Below, one piece after another: positions 1 to 9,468 of a stretch of 64,000 nucleotides of DNA; within the stretch, counting starts at the first letter, position 1; every line of letters starts with the position of its first letter. Source of the DNA: Niveispirillum sp048066115 (GTDB lineage Bacteria; Pseudomonadota; Alphaproteobacteria; Azospirillales; Azospirillaceae); the NCBI RefSeq assembly GCF_048066115.1, contig NZ_JBLTYX010000010.1:124001-188000 (forward strand), written 5' to 3'. A model generated the notes under the pieces. The model was given only the letters and a program-made list of their open reading frames with translations. It ran no database searches and was not told the origin of the DNA. A program made the position numbers and the translations under genes.

Positions 1-1868
1 GCTTCGAATGGCTGCCCAACAGCGACCGTGGCGCCGGTGGTCCCCAGGTGCTGGTGCGCAAGCGCGTGGAGGTGGATGGCGCCACCCTGACCGACGCCCA
101 GCCCAGCGCCGACCCGCAATCGGGCCGCTGGGTCGTGTCCTTCAGCTTCGACAGCATCGGCGCCCGCCGCTTCGCCGACATCACCAAGGCCAATGTCGGT
201 CGACCGTTCGCCATCGTGCTGGACGGCCGCGTCATCTCCGCGCCGGTAATCAACGAGCCCATCATGGGCGGTCGCGGCCAGATCAGCGGCAATTTCACCG
301 CCCAGACGGCCACCGAACTTGCCGTGCTGCTGCGTGCCGGTGCCCTGCCCGCCCCGCTGACGGTGGTGGAGGAACGGTCGATCGGGCCCGAACTGGGGGC
401 CGACAGCATCAAGGCCGGCGTCATCTCCTGCCTTGTCGGCGTGGTGCTGGTCTTCGTCTATATGTGGCTGACCTACGGCTTCTTCGGCCTGATCGCCAAC
501 GCGGCATTGGTGTTCAACCTGTTCATGACGCTGTCCTGCCTGGCCATGCTGGAAGCAACCCTGACCCTGCCCGGCATCGCCGGCGTCGTCCTGACGCTCG
601 GCATGTCGGTGGACGCCAACATCCTGATCAACGAGCGTATCCGGGAAGAGCTGCGCAAAGGCAAGACCGCCCTGTCGGCGCTGGAAACGGGCTATATCAA
701 GGCCCGCGGCACCATCATGGACAGCAACCTGACCACGCTGATCAAGATGGTCCTGCTCTATGTGGTCGGTACCGGCTCGGTGAAGGGCTTCGCCGTCACC
801 ACCTCGCTGGGCATCATCACCTCGATGTTCACGGCCACGGTCGTGGCCCGCCTGCTGACCGCCATCTGGTACAAGCGCACCCGGTCCAAGACCCTGCCCG
901 TCTTCGGCCCCGTCAAGCTGAAGACCGCCGGAATGAAGATCAACTTCATGAACGGCCGGCATGTCGGCCTGGCCGTGTCGGTGGTGCTGTCCACCATCTC
1001 CGTCATCATGTTCTTCAAGCCGGGCCTGAATTACGGCATTGATTTCGCCGGCGGCATCGTCATGGAGGTCCGCACGGCGGAACAGACCGATTTCCCCAGG
1101 CTGCGCGAGGTGATGGAGGGCGTGAATGTCGGCCCGGTGGCCCTGCAGGCCTTCGGCACCGACCGCGACGTCATCCTGCGCATGGAGCGCCAGGAAGGAG
1201 CAGAGGCCAACCAGCAAGCCGCCATCAAATCCGTCACCGCAGCATTGGAGCAGAACTTCCCCGGCTCGGAAGTGCGGCGCGTGGAGGCGGTCGGTGCCTC
1301 AGTGTCGGCGGAACTGTTCAGCGACGGCATGCTGGCTCTGGGTCTGGCCGCGTTCTTCATGCTGATCTACATCACCTTCCGCTTCGAATGGCAGTTCGGC
1401 GTGGGTGCGGTGGTGACCATGATGCTGGACGTGACCAAGACGGTGGGCTTCTACGCCCTGACCGGGTTGCAGTTCAACCTGACGGCCGTGGCGGCGATGC
1501 TCACCATCATGGGCTTCTCCATCAACGACAAGGTCGTGGTCTATGACCGCGTGCGCGAGAACCTGCGGCTTTACCGCAAGATGCCGCTGCGCGAATTGAT
1601 CGACCGGTCGATCAACGAAACCATGACCCGCACGATCAACACGAACATCGCCGTGTTCCTGTCCATCGTGCCGCTGGCGCTTTATGGCGGCGAGGCGCTG
1701 CGCGAGTTCGCCTGGGCCCTGCTGTTCGGCATCCTGCTGGCCACCTCGTCCTCCATCTTCATCGCAGCCCCGATCCTGCTCTATCTGGGCGAGAACCGGC
1801 TGCGCAAGACCATGGATGCCGAGGACCCGCCGACGGAAGCCGAGGGCGACACGGCCGCCAAGGCCTGA
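1..1868 (+). CDS. secDF: Protein translocase SecDF, fused, 5' end missing
   Basis: The reading frame is open from the window edge, so the SecD N-terminus is missing. The remaining part holds the end of the SecD periplasmic domain and its C-terminal membrane bundle. It continues without a stop into a SecF moiety, which begins near position 940 and carries the SecF signature GLNYGIDFAGG near 1024-1056. SecD and SecF form the inner-membrane accessory complex that uses proton motive force to complete Sec-dependent export. Many proteobacteria encode them as two genes; here they are one polypeptide. The C-terminus is short and charged. A strong intrinsic terminator follows directly, so this is the last gene of its operon. 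Confidence 0.95.
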   Translation, partial: FEWLPNSDRGAGGPQVLVRKRVEVDGATLTDAQPSADPQSGRWVVSFSFDSIGARRFADITKANVGRPFAIVLDGRVISAPVINEPIMGGRGQISGNFTAQTATELAVLLRAGALPAPLTVVEERSIGPELGADSIKAGVISCLVGVVLVFVYMWLTYGFFGLIANAALVFNLFMTLSCLAMLEATLTLPGIAGVVLTLGMSVDANILINERIREELRKGKTALSALETGYIKARGTIMDSNLTTLIKMVLLYVVGTGSVKGFAVTTSLGIITSMFTATVVARLLTAIWYKRTRSKTLPVFGPVKLKTAGMKINFMNGRHVGLAVSVVLSTISVIMFFKPGLNYGIDFAGGIVMEVRTAEQTDFPRLREVMEGVNVGPVALQAFGTDRDVILRMERQEGAEANQQAAIKSVTAALEQNFPGSEVRRVEAVGASVSAELFSDGMLALGLAAFFMLIYITFRFEWQFGVGAVVTMMLDVTKTVGFYALTGLQFNLTAVAAMLTIMGFSINDKVVVYDRVRENLRLYRKMPLRELIDRSINETMTRTINTNIAVFLSIVPLALYGGEALREFAWALLFGILLATSSSIFIAAPILLYLGENRLRKTMDAEDPPTEAEGDTAAKA

Positions 1869-1886
1869 TCGGTTTGGAAGCAGAAA

Positions 1887-1916
1887 CCCCGGCACCGCAA
1901 GGCGCCGGGGTTTTTG
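1887..1916 (+). terminator. Intrinsic terminator after secDF
   Basis: A ten-position GC-rich stem (one A/C mismatch) closes on a GCAA tetraloop at 1897-1900 and is followed by a run of T at 1911-1915. It lies 18 bases past the secDF stop. Confidence 0.9.
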
Positions 1917-1989
1917 TTTGACGGCAGGTTGGTTTGCGGAATTCCGAAAATGCTGCCATCATAAAGATACCCAGAAGAAGGGCATATTT

Positions 1990-2610
1990 ATGATGGCGGA
2001 AACCATGGCTGGCATGGACCGGTTGCTGACGGCGCGTGAAGCCTCCTTTGTGGCGGGTGTAAGCTACGACAAGGTGGTGAAGGCGCTTGAAAACCGTACC
2101 GTGCCCAACCGTGCCGGCCGGGCGCGGCAGCGGGCGTTGGATCTGGACGGCGTGCTGTCCCTGACCCTGTCCGACAGGCTCCAGGGATATCCGGCCCTGA
2201 TGCGCCGCCGGGTCAGCCGACGGGTGCTGGAACACCTGCGTGGCGACGGCCCCGATGCCAATGCTCCCGACATTATCGACAGCGATGGACTGGTCGTGAC
2301 CACCTTCCGGACCGGTGAGCTGTTCAGGGGTGTCCAGGAAAGACTGTCCATCCTGGTCAAGCTGACGGCCAGCGTGGAACGAAACCCGGATGTCCAGGGC
2401 GGTGCCCCGGTGTTCCGAGGGACACGCATCATGGTGCATCATATAGCCGACCTGCTGCGCAGCGGAACAAACAGGAGAGAAATTCAGGAGGATTTCCCCG
2501 ATCTGGATGAGGAGATGTTGGAACTGGCCCTGCTGTTCGATAGGCTTCACCCGGTCAAGGGTCGGCCGGTTCGGAAAGCGGGACAGAGTGAAATATCGCT
2601 TCCTGATTGA
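1990..2610 (+). CDS. DUF433 antitoxin-like protein
   Basis: The protein has about 206 residues. Its last 75 residues match the DUF433 pattern (VQGGAPVFRGTRIMVHHIADLL, then a DFPDLDEEMLELALLF segment), a small DNA-binding-like fold common in antitoxins. The N-terminal half resembles a MerR/excisionase-like helix-turn-helix. An AGAAGAAGGG ribosome site lies seven bases before the chosen ATG. The next gene overlaps its end by 23 bases and encodes a DUF5615 PIN-like protein. DUF433/DUF5615 pairs are a recognised type II toxin-antitoxin arrangement. That it neutralises the neighbouring gene product is inferred from this pairing. Confidence 0.8.
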   Translation: MMAETMAGMDRLLTAREASFVAGVSYDKVVKALENRTVPNRAGRARQRALDLDGVLSLTLSDRLQGYPALMRRRVSRRVLEHLRGDGPDANAPDIIDSDGLVVTTFRTGELFRGVQERLSILVKLTASVERNPDVQGGAPVFRGTRIMVHHIADLLRSGTNRREIQEDFPDLDEEMLELALLFDRLHPVKGRPVRKAGQSEISLPD

Positions 2611-2962
2611 TGCGAACATCTCCGTCGCCTTGGAAGCGGCGGCCCATGCCAGGGGACACGAGGCCTATCATGTCCGCACCCTGGGCCGGCAGAATGACGG
2701 AGACCCCGTACTGCTGAAGCTGATCGAGGCGGAAGGCTATACGCTGGTCACCAACAATATCGTCGAATTCCGCAACCGGCAGCTTTTCCATGCAGGTATG
2801 GTCTTCATTGCTGAAGCCGCACGCGGTCGCGCCTATCAATTATCCGACTTCTCAGCCGCGTTGGACCATATAGAGCAGGTCAACGTTATCGACGGTCATG
2901 AGGTACTGGTTGAGCCGGCACCGGACGGCACCTGCACGACAAGCCAAGCGCAACTGCCATAA
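2588..2962 (+). CDS. DUF5615 PIN-like toxin
   Basis: I start this at GTG 2588 (VKYRFLIDANIS), because DUF5615 proteins begin with this strand and the acidic residue of LIDANIS, and because the start then overlaps the DUF433 gene as is typical. The product has 124 residues. Further PIN-like acidic positions are seen in GRQNDGDPVLL and LVTNNIVEF. PIN-like toxins are metal-dependent RNases. The usual second aspartate of the family (LVTxDxDF) reads LVTNNIVEF here, so some catalytic residues may be altered. The longer upstream frame that starts at 2507 lies inside the antitoxin gene and is unlikely to be used. Confidence 0.78.
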   Translation: MKYRFLIDANISVALEAAAHARGHEAYHVRTLGRQNDGDPVLLKLIEAEGYTLVTNNIVEFRNRQLFHAGMVFIAEAARGRAYQLSDFSAALDHIEQVNVIDGHEVLVEPAPDGTCTTSQAQLP

Positions 2963-3201
2963 GCTGTACGAGACCATTCGGAGTTGCCGACGGCATTGCT
3001 GCGTGCCTGTGAAACACCGCGCAACACGAATTGCGCTTGGTTTCAGAGCGCCAAGCCGGTCTGCTCCGAATAAGGGCGCCCCCCGTGCAACAGTGTGAAA
3101 CGGAAAAACGGGTGCATTCGGAGCGGGCGGGTTGCTTACTCCGGGCATCGGGTCATGGGGATGGCGTTGATGAACAACGATATCATGGGAGGGGCGGCAC
3201 G

Positions 3202-3234
3202 AAAAGAAAAACGGCCGGGAAAGCCCCCCGGCCG
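3202..3234 (-). terminator. Terminator of the wecA-like gene (minus strand)
   Basis: The inverted repeat CGGCCGGG (3212-3219) / CCCGGCCG (3227-3234) is followed, reading the minus strand, by TTTTTCTTTT. It lies about 50 bases past the stop of the minus-strand gene ending at 3282. Nothing else convincing was seen between 2963 and 3281. Confidence 0.8.
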
Positions 3235-3281
3235 CTCGTCAGTGATCCCGCTTCGGGAGGAGCCCGGCGGGTCGGGTAAAA

Positions 3282-4322
3282 TCAGCGCGCCTCGCCACCA
3301 ACGGCACCGGCCGGGGCCGGCACACTGGCCGTGCGGGCCAGGGCGATGCGGTAGAGGACCAGGGTCAGGACAATGGTGACCATGAAGCCGGAGATGCCAC
3401 CGACCAGGATGCCGGCCGCATTGGGCAGGGCCACCATGGTCCAGTAGAACATGGCCGTGCGGGTGGGAGAGACCAGCCAGCGCAGCAGGTAATGGTGCAG
3501 ATGCTCGCGATCGGGCGAGAACGGCGCCCGGCCGGAACGGATGCGCGACACGATCAGGCGCAGGCAATCCAGCACCGGCAGCAGGAACAGGCCCATCAGC
3601 TGCATGTTGGTCAGGCTGCTGTCGGCATGGCCGGTAACAGCCAGGCCCAGCAGGCCCATGACGGCGGAGATGCCATAGGCGCCGCTGTCGCCCAGGAAGA
3701 TGCGGCCGCGCATGTTGAAGACCAGGAACACCGCCCCGCCGGCCACGATCAGCAGCGCCAGCATGGAGAGCGTGCCGGCACCGGCCAGCGCGAAGAACAT
3801 GCCCCAGATCATGGCCATGCCGCTGGCGATGCCGTTGGCACCGTCGCTCATGTTGAAGGCGTACTGGAAGCCGACCAGGCTGATGATGGTCAGCGTGGCA
3901 CCCAGGAAGGGCGGGACGTCCACCTGCATGCCGCCACCGAAATCCAGGCTGGTCAGGGCCAGCTGCGGCGCCAGGATGATGGCGAAGGAGAACATCACCA
4001 GCGACACCGACAGCCGCACGACGGGCGGCAGATGCTGGCGATCATCGATCATGCCCATGACGAACAGGATGGCCATAACGGGGACGATCACCCAGTGCAG
4101 GCCGACACCGTCCATATAGGAAAGCCCACCACCGATCAGCGTCGCGGGCAGCAGGATGGCAAGCCCGCCCACCAGGGGCACGGCGCCACGATGCAGCTTA
4201 CGCAGGCTGTCCGGCTTGTCGATGATGCCCAGCGCATTGCCGATCGGCATCGCGGTGAGGCAGATGATGGCAGACAGGGCGATCTGCAGGGTAATGGCCA
4301 GAAGATATTCCAATTTCGCCAC
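3282..4322 (-). CDS. Undecaprenyl-phosphate sugar-1-phosphate transferase (WecA/MraY family)
   Basis: This 346-residue polytopic membrane protein belongs to glycosyltransferase family 4. Family signatures seen are GMIDDRQHLPP (aspartate pair, cytoplasmic loop), AFNMSDGANGIASG (the N-x-x-D-G motif), FLGDSGAYG and the histidine loop REHLHHYLL. These enzymes move a HexNAc-1-phosphate from UDP-sugar to undecaprenyl phosphate and so start O-antigen or exopolysaccharide assembly. WecA fits better than MraY because of the HxxH-type loop and the lack of mur genes nearby. Start choice is open: the annotated GTG abuts the AAGGG ribosome site, while TTG three codons later has better spacing. It stands alone on the minus strand. 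Confidence 0.88.
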   Translation of the reverse strand: MAKLEYLLAITLQIALSAIICLTAMPIGNALGIIDKPDSLRKLHRGAVPLVGGLAILLPATLIGGGLSYMDGVGLHWVIVPVMAILFVMGMIDDRQHLPPVVRLSVSLVMFSFAIILAPQLALTSLDFGGGMQVDVPPFLGATLTIISLVGFQYAFNMSDGANGIASGMAMIWGMFFALAGAGTLSMLALLIVAGGAVFLVFNMRGRIFLGDSGAYGISAVMGLLGLAVTGHADSSLTNMQLMGLFLLPVLDCLRLIVSRIRSGRAPFSPDREHLHHYLLRWLVSPTRTAMFYWTMVALPNAAGILVGGISGFMVTIVLTLVLYRIALARTASVPAPAGAVGGEAR

Positions 4323-4922
4323 CCTTCAGGTGTGGTTTGCGAGTTTTCTTCGCCACGCACGATTTGATCGCCATCGATCCGCGGGATCGACAGCGCCATC
4401 TTTCGTGATGCGGGAAGACACTCCTTATTGACGTTACCCTGCGGCTCGCCCTCGTACCGCAGTGCCGAAACCATGGTTGGTTTACCATAGGCCCCGATCT
4501 ATCGGAAAGACATTAACGTAGGGATGGTCTACGTGGAAGCGCAGACAGACAAAAACAACTTACTGACATGGAGATTAGCATATCCGATGCAGGAAAAGCA
4601 CAGTCTTTCGGCATGTCAACCTATGCCTTTGCGCAGGGGTCCTAGCCGGAAATGGGCAGAACAGCAGGACTTCGGGGGTAATACGCCCCGGCAGCGGGCA
4701 ATGGCATACACTCTTGTGCAACCGCGACTCCGAGAGACCGGGATCCCCGCAAAAGGTTAAGGCGGGCCCCTTTCGGGGACCCGCCCTTGCACGTTAAAGT
4801 TATGTTGCAGCGCGGAAATTACATGTTTCCTCAGGCACCGGGCGCCGCCATCCGGCGGCCTGGGCTTGACAGCGACCACGCGGGTCGCCGGCCGCCGACA
4901 GTCGTTTCCCAATGACCTTGGA
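4323..4922. other. 600-base intergenic region with promoter and repeat copy A
   Basis: No convincing gene is seen. The left part must hold the promoter of the minus-strand transferase. A GC-rich hairpin spans about 4761-4787 (GGCGGG-CCCC arms around TTTC) without a clean T tract. Copy A of the dispersed REP-like element lies at 4831-4901. The reading frame at 4524-4760 has no recognisable features and is not called. Confidence 0.6.
4831..4901 (+). repeat. REP-like palindromic element, copy A
   Basis: Hairpin GGCGCCGCCATCCGGCGGCC, then the linker TGGGCTTGAC (other copies: TTGGCTTACGC), then a second GC palindrome. It is the most diverged of six copies. It lies just beyond the stop of the outer-membrane efflux gene. 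Confidence 0.7.
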
Positions 4923-6317
4923 TCAGGCCGGAGCGCGATCCGAGACGCCGCCGCCCAGCGCCTTGTACAGTGTGACCAGATTGGACAGGCGCTGCTGGCG
5001 TAGCACGATCAGGCCGCTTTCGGCGGCATAGAGGCTGCGCTGCGCATCCAGCACCTGCAGGTAATTGTCCACGCCCCGGTCGTACCGGGCCTGGGACAGG
5101 GTATAGGTCTCGCGCGTGGCGGCCACCAGGGCCGCCTGGGCCGCCACCTGGTCGTCCAGGGTGGAACGGGCTGCCAGCGCGTCCGCCACCTCGCGGAAGC
5201 CGGTGCGCACCGCGCCCTGGTAATTGGCGACGGCGATGTCCCGGTCGGCCCTGGCCACATCCAGGTTCGCCTCGTTCCGGCCGAAATCGAAGATCGGCAG
5301 GCTGGCATCGGCCCCCACGCTCCACACCTTCGTCCCACCCTCGAACAGGCCGGACAGCGAGGTGCTGGCGGTGCCGAGCGCACTGGTCAGGCTGATGCGC
5401 GGGAAGAAGGCGGCCCGCGCCGCCCCGATATTGGCGTTGGCGGCGCGCAGGCTGTGTTCGGCCTGGGCGATATCGGGCCGGCGGGTCAGCAGGTCGGACG
5501 GCAGTCCTTCCGGCAGGCCCGGCACCAGCAGCGCCCCATCATCGCCCAGCACCTTGTCGGCGGCCACGCTGACGGGGCTGCCCACTAGCAGGGTCAGGGC
5601 GTTCTCGTCCTGCGCTACCTGCCGGCGGAAGGCGGCATGGTCGGCCCGCGCCGTCTCCAGCGTGGTTTCGGCCTGACGCAGTTCCAGCATGGAGCGCGCA
5701 CCACGGTCGAAGGCCAGCTTCACCAGATCGTAGCTTTCCTTCTGCGCATCGAAGGTCCGCTGCGTCAAAGCCAGCTGTTCGCGGTCGGCCAAAAGCGTCA
5801 GGTAGGCGTTCGCCACTTCCGCCACCAGGGCCAGACGCGCGGTCTCCCGGGCGGCGGCGGTAGCGAAATAGCTTTCCAAGGCGGCATCGGACAGGCTGCG
5901 CACCCGGCCGAAAAAGTCCAGCTCGAACGCCGTGACGCCGACGCTGGCCTGGTACTGGCTGCTGATCTGCTTCTGCGGCTCGTTCACCCGCGAACGGGTG
6001 CCCGTGCCGGCGATGCCGACGGTCGGCAGCTGCGCCGAACGCTCCACACGATAGAGCGCACGGGCCCGCTCGACATTGGCCGTGGCCACCAGCAGATCGT
6101 GGTTCTGCACCAGGGCCTGGTCGATCAGGCCGCGCAACCCCTCATCCAGGAAGAAGTCCCGCCAGCCCAGGTCAGCCAAGGGGGCCGCCGCAGTACCGGT
6201 GGAGGCCTGGGCATAGCGGTCGGCGATGCCCGTGGCCGGGGCCTGGTATTCGGGCGCCATGGAGCAGCCGGCCAGCAGCAGCGGCAGCAAGGCCAGGGTG
6301 GATATACGCTTCGTCAT
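4923..6317 (-). CDS. Outer-membrane efflux lipoprotein (NodT/OprM type)
   Basis: This is the third gene of the RND operon. It has a lipoprotein signal (LALLPLLLAGC, lipid-attachment Cys near residue 18) and two copies of the outer-membrane efflux protein (OEP) repeat with long coiled coils. Trimers of this family form the TolC-like duct through the outer membrane and periplasm that docks with the RND pump. The translation region overlaps the pump stop codon: GTG 6326 and ATG 6323, 6320 and 6317 are in frame. I prefer 6317 because the AGGAG at 6330-6326 is then eight bases away. The C-terminus ends about 20 bases before repeat copy A. Confidence 0.93.
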   Translation of the reverse strand: MTKRISTLALLPLLLAGCSMAPEYQAPATGIADRYAQASTGTAAAPLADLGWRDFFLDEGLRGLIDQALVQNHDLLVATANVERARALYRVERSAQLPTVGIAGTGTRSRVNEPQKQISSQYQASVGVTAFELDFFGRVRSLSDAALESYFATAAARETARLALVAEVANAYLTLLADREQLALTQRTFDAQKESYDLVKLAFDRGARSMLELRQAETTLETARADHAAFRRQVAQDENALTLLVGSPVSVAADKVLGDDGALLVPGLPEGLPSDLLTRRPDIAQAEHSLRAANANIGAARAAFFPRISLTSALGTASTSLSGLFEGGTKVWSVGADASLPIFDFGRNEANLDVARADRDIAVANYQGAVRTGFREVADALAARSTLDDQVAAQAALVAATRETYTLSQARYDRGVDNYLQVLDAQRSLYAAESGLIVLRQQRLSNLVTLYKALGGGVSDRAPA

Positions 6318-6322
6318 CATCA

Positions 6323-9300
6323 TCACTCCTGGCCCGCGGCCTGCGGCTTCTTGCGGCTGAAACGCTTCACCATCGTTTCCACGCCGACGAAGAAGATCGG
6401 CACGAAGAAGATGGCCAGCATCGTGGCCGCCAACATGCCACCGATCACACCGATACCGATTGCGTTCTGGCTGCCCGATCCGGCACCGGATGCCAAAGCC
6501 AGCGGCGAAACACCCAGAATGAACGCCAGCGAGGTCATGATGATGGGACGCAGGCGCTGACGCGCCGCTTCCAGCGTGGCCTCCACCAGATCCATGCCCT
6601 TCTCGTAATATTCCTTGGCGAATTCCACGATCAGGATGGCGTTCTTGGCGGAAAGCCCGATGGTTGTCAGCAGGCCCACCTGGAAATAGATGTCGTTGGA
6701 CATGCCGGTCAGCGTGGCCGCGACCACCGCCCCCAGCACGCCCAGCGGCACCACCAGCATCACCGCGAACGGGATCGACCAGCTTTCATAAAGGGCCGCC
6801 AGGCAGAGGAACACCACCAGCAGCGAGATGGCGTAGAGCATGGGTGCCTGGGCACCGGACAGACGCTCCTCATAGGACAGGCCGGTCCAGGCATAGCCGA
6901 TGCCGGGCGGCAGCTTGGACACGATCTCCTCCATCGCGGCCATGGCCTGGCCGGAGCTGTAACCCGGGGCCGGCTGGCCCTGGATGTTCATGGAGGCGGT
7001 GCCCATGAACCGTTCCAGCTTGGGCGGGCCATAGTTCCATTCGGCCTTGGCGAAGGCCGAGAAGGGCACCATCTCCCCCTGGTCGTTGCGCACATGCAGC
7101 TTGGCGATGTCGTCGGGCAGCATGCGGAACGGTGCGTCGGCCTGCAGGAACACGCGCTTCACGCGGTTCTGGTCGACGAAATCGTCGATATAGGTGGACC
7201 CCCAGAAGGCGGTCAGGGTGCTGTTGATATCGGCGATCTGAAGACCCAGCGCCGCAGCCTTGGCCTTGTCGACCTCGATCCGCAGCTGGGCCGTATCCTC
7301 CAGCCCGTTGGGGCGCACGCCGGCCAGGGCCGGATTCTGCGCAGCCATGCCCAGCAGCTGGTTGCGGGCGGCCAGCAGCGCCTCGTGCCCGGCACCGGCC
7401 TCGTCCAGAAGCTGGAAGTCGAAGCCCGTGGCATTGCCCAGTTCCTGCACCGCCGGCGGGGTGAAGGCGAAGGCCATCGCATCCTTCAGGCCCATGAAGG
7501 CGCCCATGGAGCGCATGGCGACGGCCTGGGCCGTGCCCTCATGCCCTTCGCGTTCCGACCAGTCCTTCATCGGCACGAACACCATGGCGGAATTCTGCCC
7601 CTGGCCGGCGAAGCTGAAGCCGGCGACGGAGAACACGCCCTTGATATACTGGCCTTCCTGGTTCAGCAGGTAATCCTCGACCTGCTTCACGGTCTCCAGG
7701 GTACGCTCCTGGGTGGAACCCGGCGGGGCCATGACCATGGCGAACATGATGCCCTGGTCCTCTTCCGGCAGGAAAGCGGTAGGCAGGCGCACGAACAGGA
7801 AGCCCAGCAGGGCCACCAGCCCCACGAACAGCAGCAGGAAGCGTTTGCTTCGCCGCAGCACGCCGGTCGTGGCATTCACATAGGTGCGGTTGGCGCGGTT
7901 GAAACTGCGGTTGAACCAGCCGAAGAAGCCCTTGCGCTCATGATGGTCCTGGGCTTTCAGGATCGTGGCGCACAAGGCCGGGGTCAGCACCAGCGCTACC
8001 AGCACCGACAGCGCCATGGCCGATACGATGGTGATGGAGAACTGGCGGTAGATGACGCCCGTGGAACCGGGGAAGAAGGCCATGGGCACGAACACGGCCG
8101 ACAGGACCAGGCCGATGCCGACCAGGGCACCGGTGATCTGGTCCATGGATTTGCGCGTGGCCTCGCGGGGCGACAGCCCCTCCTCCGCCATCACGCGTTC
8201 CACGTTTTCCACGACCACGATGGCGTCGTCCACCAGCAGGCCGATGGCCAGCACGACGCCGAACAGTGTCAGCGTATTGATGGTGAAGCCGAAGGCCGCC
8301 AGGATGCCGAAGGTGCCCAGCAGCACGACCGGCACGGCGATGGTGGGGATGATGGTCGCCCGGATGGACTGCAAGAACAGGTACATCACCAGGAAGACCA
8401 GCACCACCGCCTCGATCAGGGTCTTCACCACCTCCTGGATCGACAGTTTCACGAACGGCGTCGTCTCGTACGGGTAGCTGACCTCGACCCCGGCCGGGAA
8501 GCTGGGGCGCAGGTTCTCGATCGCCTGTTTCACGGACTCCGCCGTTTCCAGGGCGTTCGCCCCCGTGGCCAGGTTCACGGCCAGGCCGACGGCGTTCATG
8601 CGGTTGTAGCGGGAGACGAAATCATAGCTTTCGCCACCCAGTTCCACCCGCGCCACATCGCGCAGATGCACGGCGGCACCGTCACGGGCGGATTTCAGCA
8701 GGATGGCTTCGAACTGCTCCGGCTTCTGCAGGCGGCTCTGCGCCGTCACGGTGGCGTTCAGCTGCTGGCCCTTGACCGACGGCGTGCCGCCGACCTGGCC
8801 CGCGGAAACCTGGGCGTTCTGGGCGCGGATGGCGCTGGACACGTCATCCACCGTCAGGCCGAAACCGGCCATCTTCACCGGGTCCAGCCAGATGCGCATG
8901 GCATAGCCGGAACCGAACACCTGCACCGAACCGACACCGTTCACGCGGCTGATCGGGTCCTGGACGCGGGTGGAGATGAAGTCGCCCAGATCGATGCCCG
9001 ACAGCCGCCCGTCGGTCGACGCGAAGCCGGCCACCATCAGGAAGCTGGCCGCCGACTTGGCAACGGTCACGCCACGCTGCTGCACTTCCGACGGCAGCGA
9101 GGACAGGGACGGCGTCACCTTGTTCTGCACCTGCACCTGGGCGATGTCGGGATCGGTCCCGGCATTGAAGGTCAGGGTGATGGTGACGCTGCCCGAACTG
9201 TCGCTGCTGGCCGACATGTAACGCAGATTGTCGATGCCCTTCAGGTTCTGCTCGATCACCTGGGTGACGGTCTTTTCCAGCGTTTCGGCCGAGGCGCCGG

Positions 9301-9448
9301 GATATGAGGCGTTTACCGCGATGGTCGGCGGGGCGATGGCAGGATATTGCTCGATCGGCAGGCGCATGATGGACAGCGCGCCGGCCAGCATGATCACGAT
9401 GGCGATCACCCAGGCAAAGACCGGGCGATCAATGAAAAACTTCGCCAT
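6323..9448 (-). CDS. RND multidrug efflux pump, inner-membrane subunit (AcrB/MexB, HAE1 type)
   Basis: The 1041-residue length is typical of hydrophobe/amphiphile efflux RND pumps. The N-terminus MAKFFIDRPVFAWVIAI, the central segment GLLVDDAIVVVENVERVMAEEG with the paired Asp residues of the proton relay, and the second-half transmembrane segments near FAKEYYEKGMDLVEA are all family signatures. The trimer captures drugs from the periplasm and inner leaflet and exports them with proton influx. It lies between the adaptor (20-base gap upstream) and the outer-membrane component (overlapping downstream), so the three are co-translated. GGAG lies ten bases before the ATG. The substrate range cannot be read from the sequence. 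Confidence 0.97.
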   Translation of the reverse strand: MAKFFIDRPVFAWVIAIVIMLAGALSIMRLPIEQYPAIAPPTIAVNASYPGASAETLEKTVTQVIEQNLKGIDNLRYMSASSDSSGSVTITLTFNAGTDPDIAQVQVQNKVTPSLSSLPSEVQQRGVTVAKSAASFLMVAGFASTDGRLSGIDLGDFISTRVQDPISRVNGVGSVQVFGSGYAMRIWLDPVKMAGFGLTVDDVSSAIRAQNAQVSAGQVGGTPSVKGQQLNATVTAQSRLQKPEQFEAILLKSARDGAAVHLRDVARVELGGESYDFVSRYNRMNAVGLAVNLATGANALETAESVKQAIENLRPSFPAGVEVSYPYETTPFVKLSIQEVVKTLIEAVVLVFLVMYLFLQSIRATIIPTIAVPVVLLGTFGILAAFGFTINTLTLFGVVLAIGLLVDDAIVVVENVERVMAEEGLSPREATRKSMDQITGALVGIGLVLSAVFVPMAFFPGSTGVIYRQFSITIVSAMALSVLVALVLTPALCATILKAQDHHERKGFFGWFNRSFNRANRTYVNATTGVLRRSKRFLLLFVGLVALLGFLFVRLPTAFLPEEDQGIMFAMVMAPPGSTQERTLETVKQVEDYLLNQEGQYIKGVFSVAGFSFAGQGQNSAMVFVPMKDWSEREGHEGTAQAVAMRSMGAFMGLKDAMAFAFTPPAVQELGNATGFDFQLLDEAGAGHEALLAARNQLLGMAAQNPALAGVRPNGLEDTAQLRIEVDKAKAAALGLQIADINSTLTAFWGSTYIDDFVDQNRVKRVFLQADAPFRMLPDDIAKLHVRNDQGEMVPFSAFAKAEWNYGPPKLERFMGTASMNIQGQPAPGYSSGQAMAAMEEIVSKLPPGIGYAWTGLSYEERLSGAQAPMLYAISLLVVFLCLAALYESWSIPFAVMLVVPLGVLGAVVAATLTGMSNDIYFQVGLLTTIGLSAKNAILIVEFAKEYYEKGMDLVEATLEAARQRLRPIIMTSLAFILGVSPLALASGAGSGSQNAIGIGVIGGMLAATMLAIFFVPIFFVGVETMVKRFSRKKPQAAGQE

Positions 9449-9468
9449 TTCGGTTCACTCCGGGATGA

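Noticed and set aside
3031..3379. Overlapping short open frames after the DUF5615 gene
   Set aside because: They overlap the terminator of the minus-strand gene and lack any motif.
4524..4760. 78-codon open frame between wecA-like gene and the efflux operon
   Set aside because: No domain, no ribosome site and atypical composition.
7094..9307. 737-codon plus-strand frame opposite the RND pump
   Set aside because: It is a shadow of the well-supported minus-strand pump gene, rich in His, Gln and Gly as expected for an antisense frame in GC-rich DNA.
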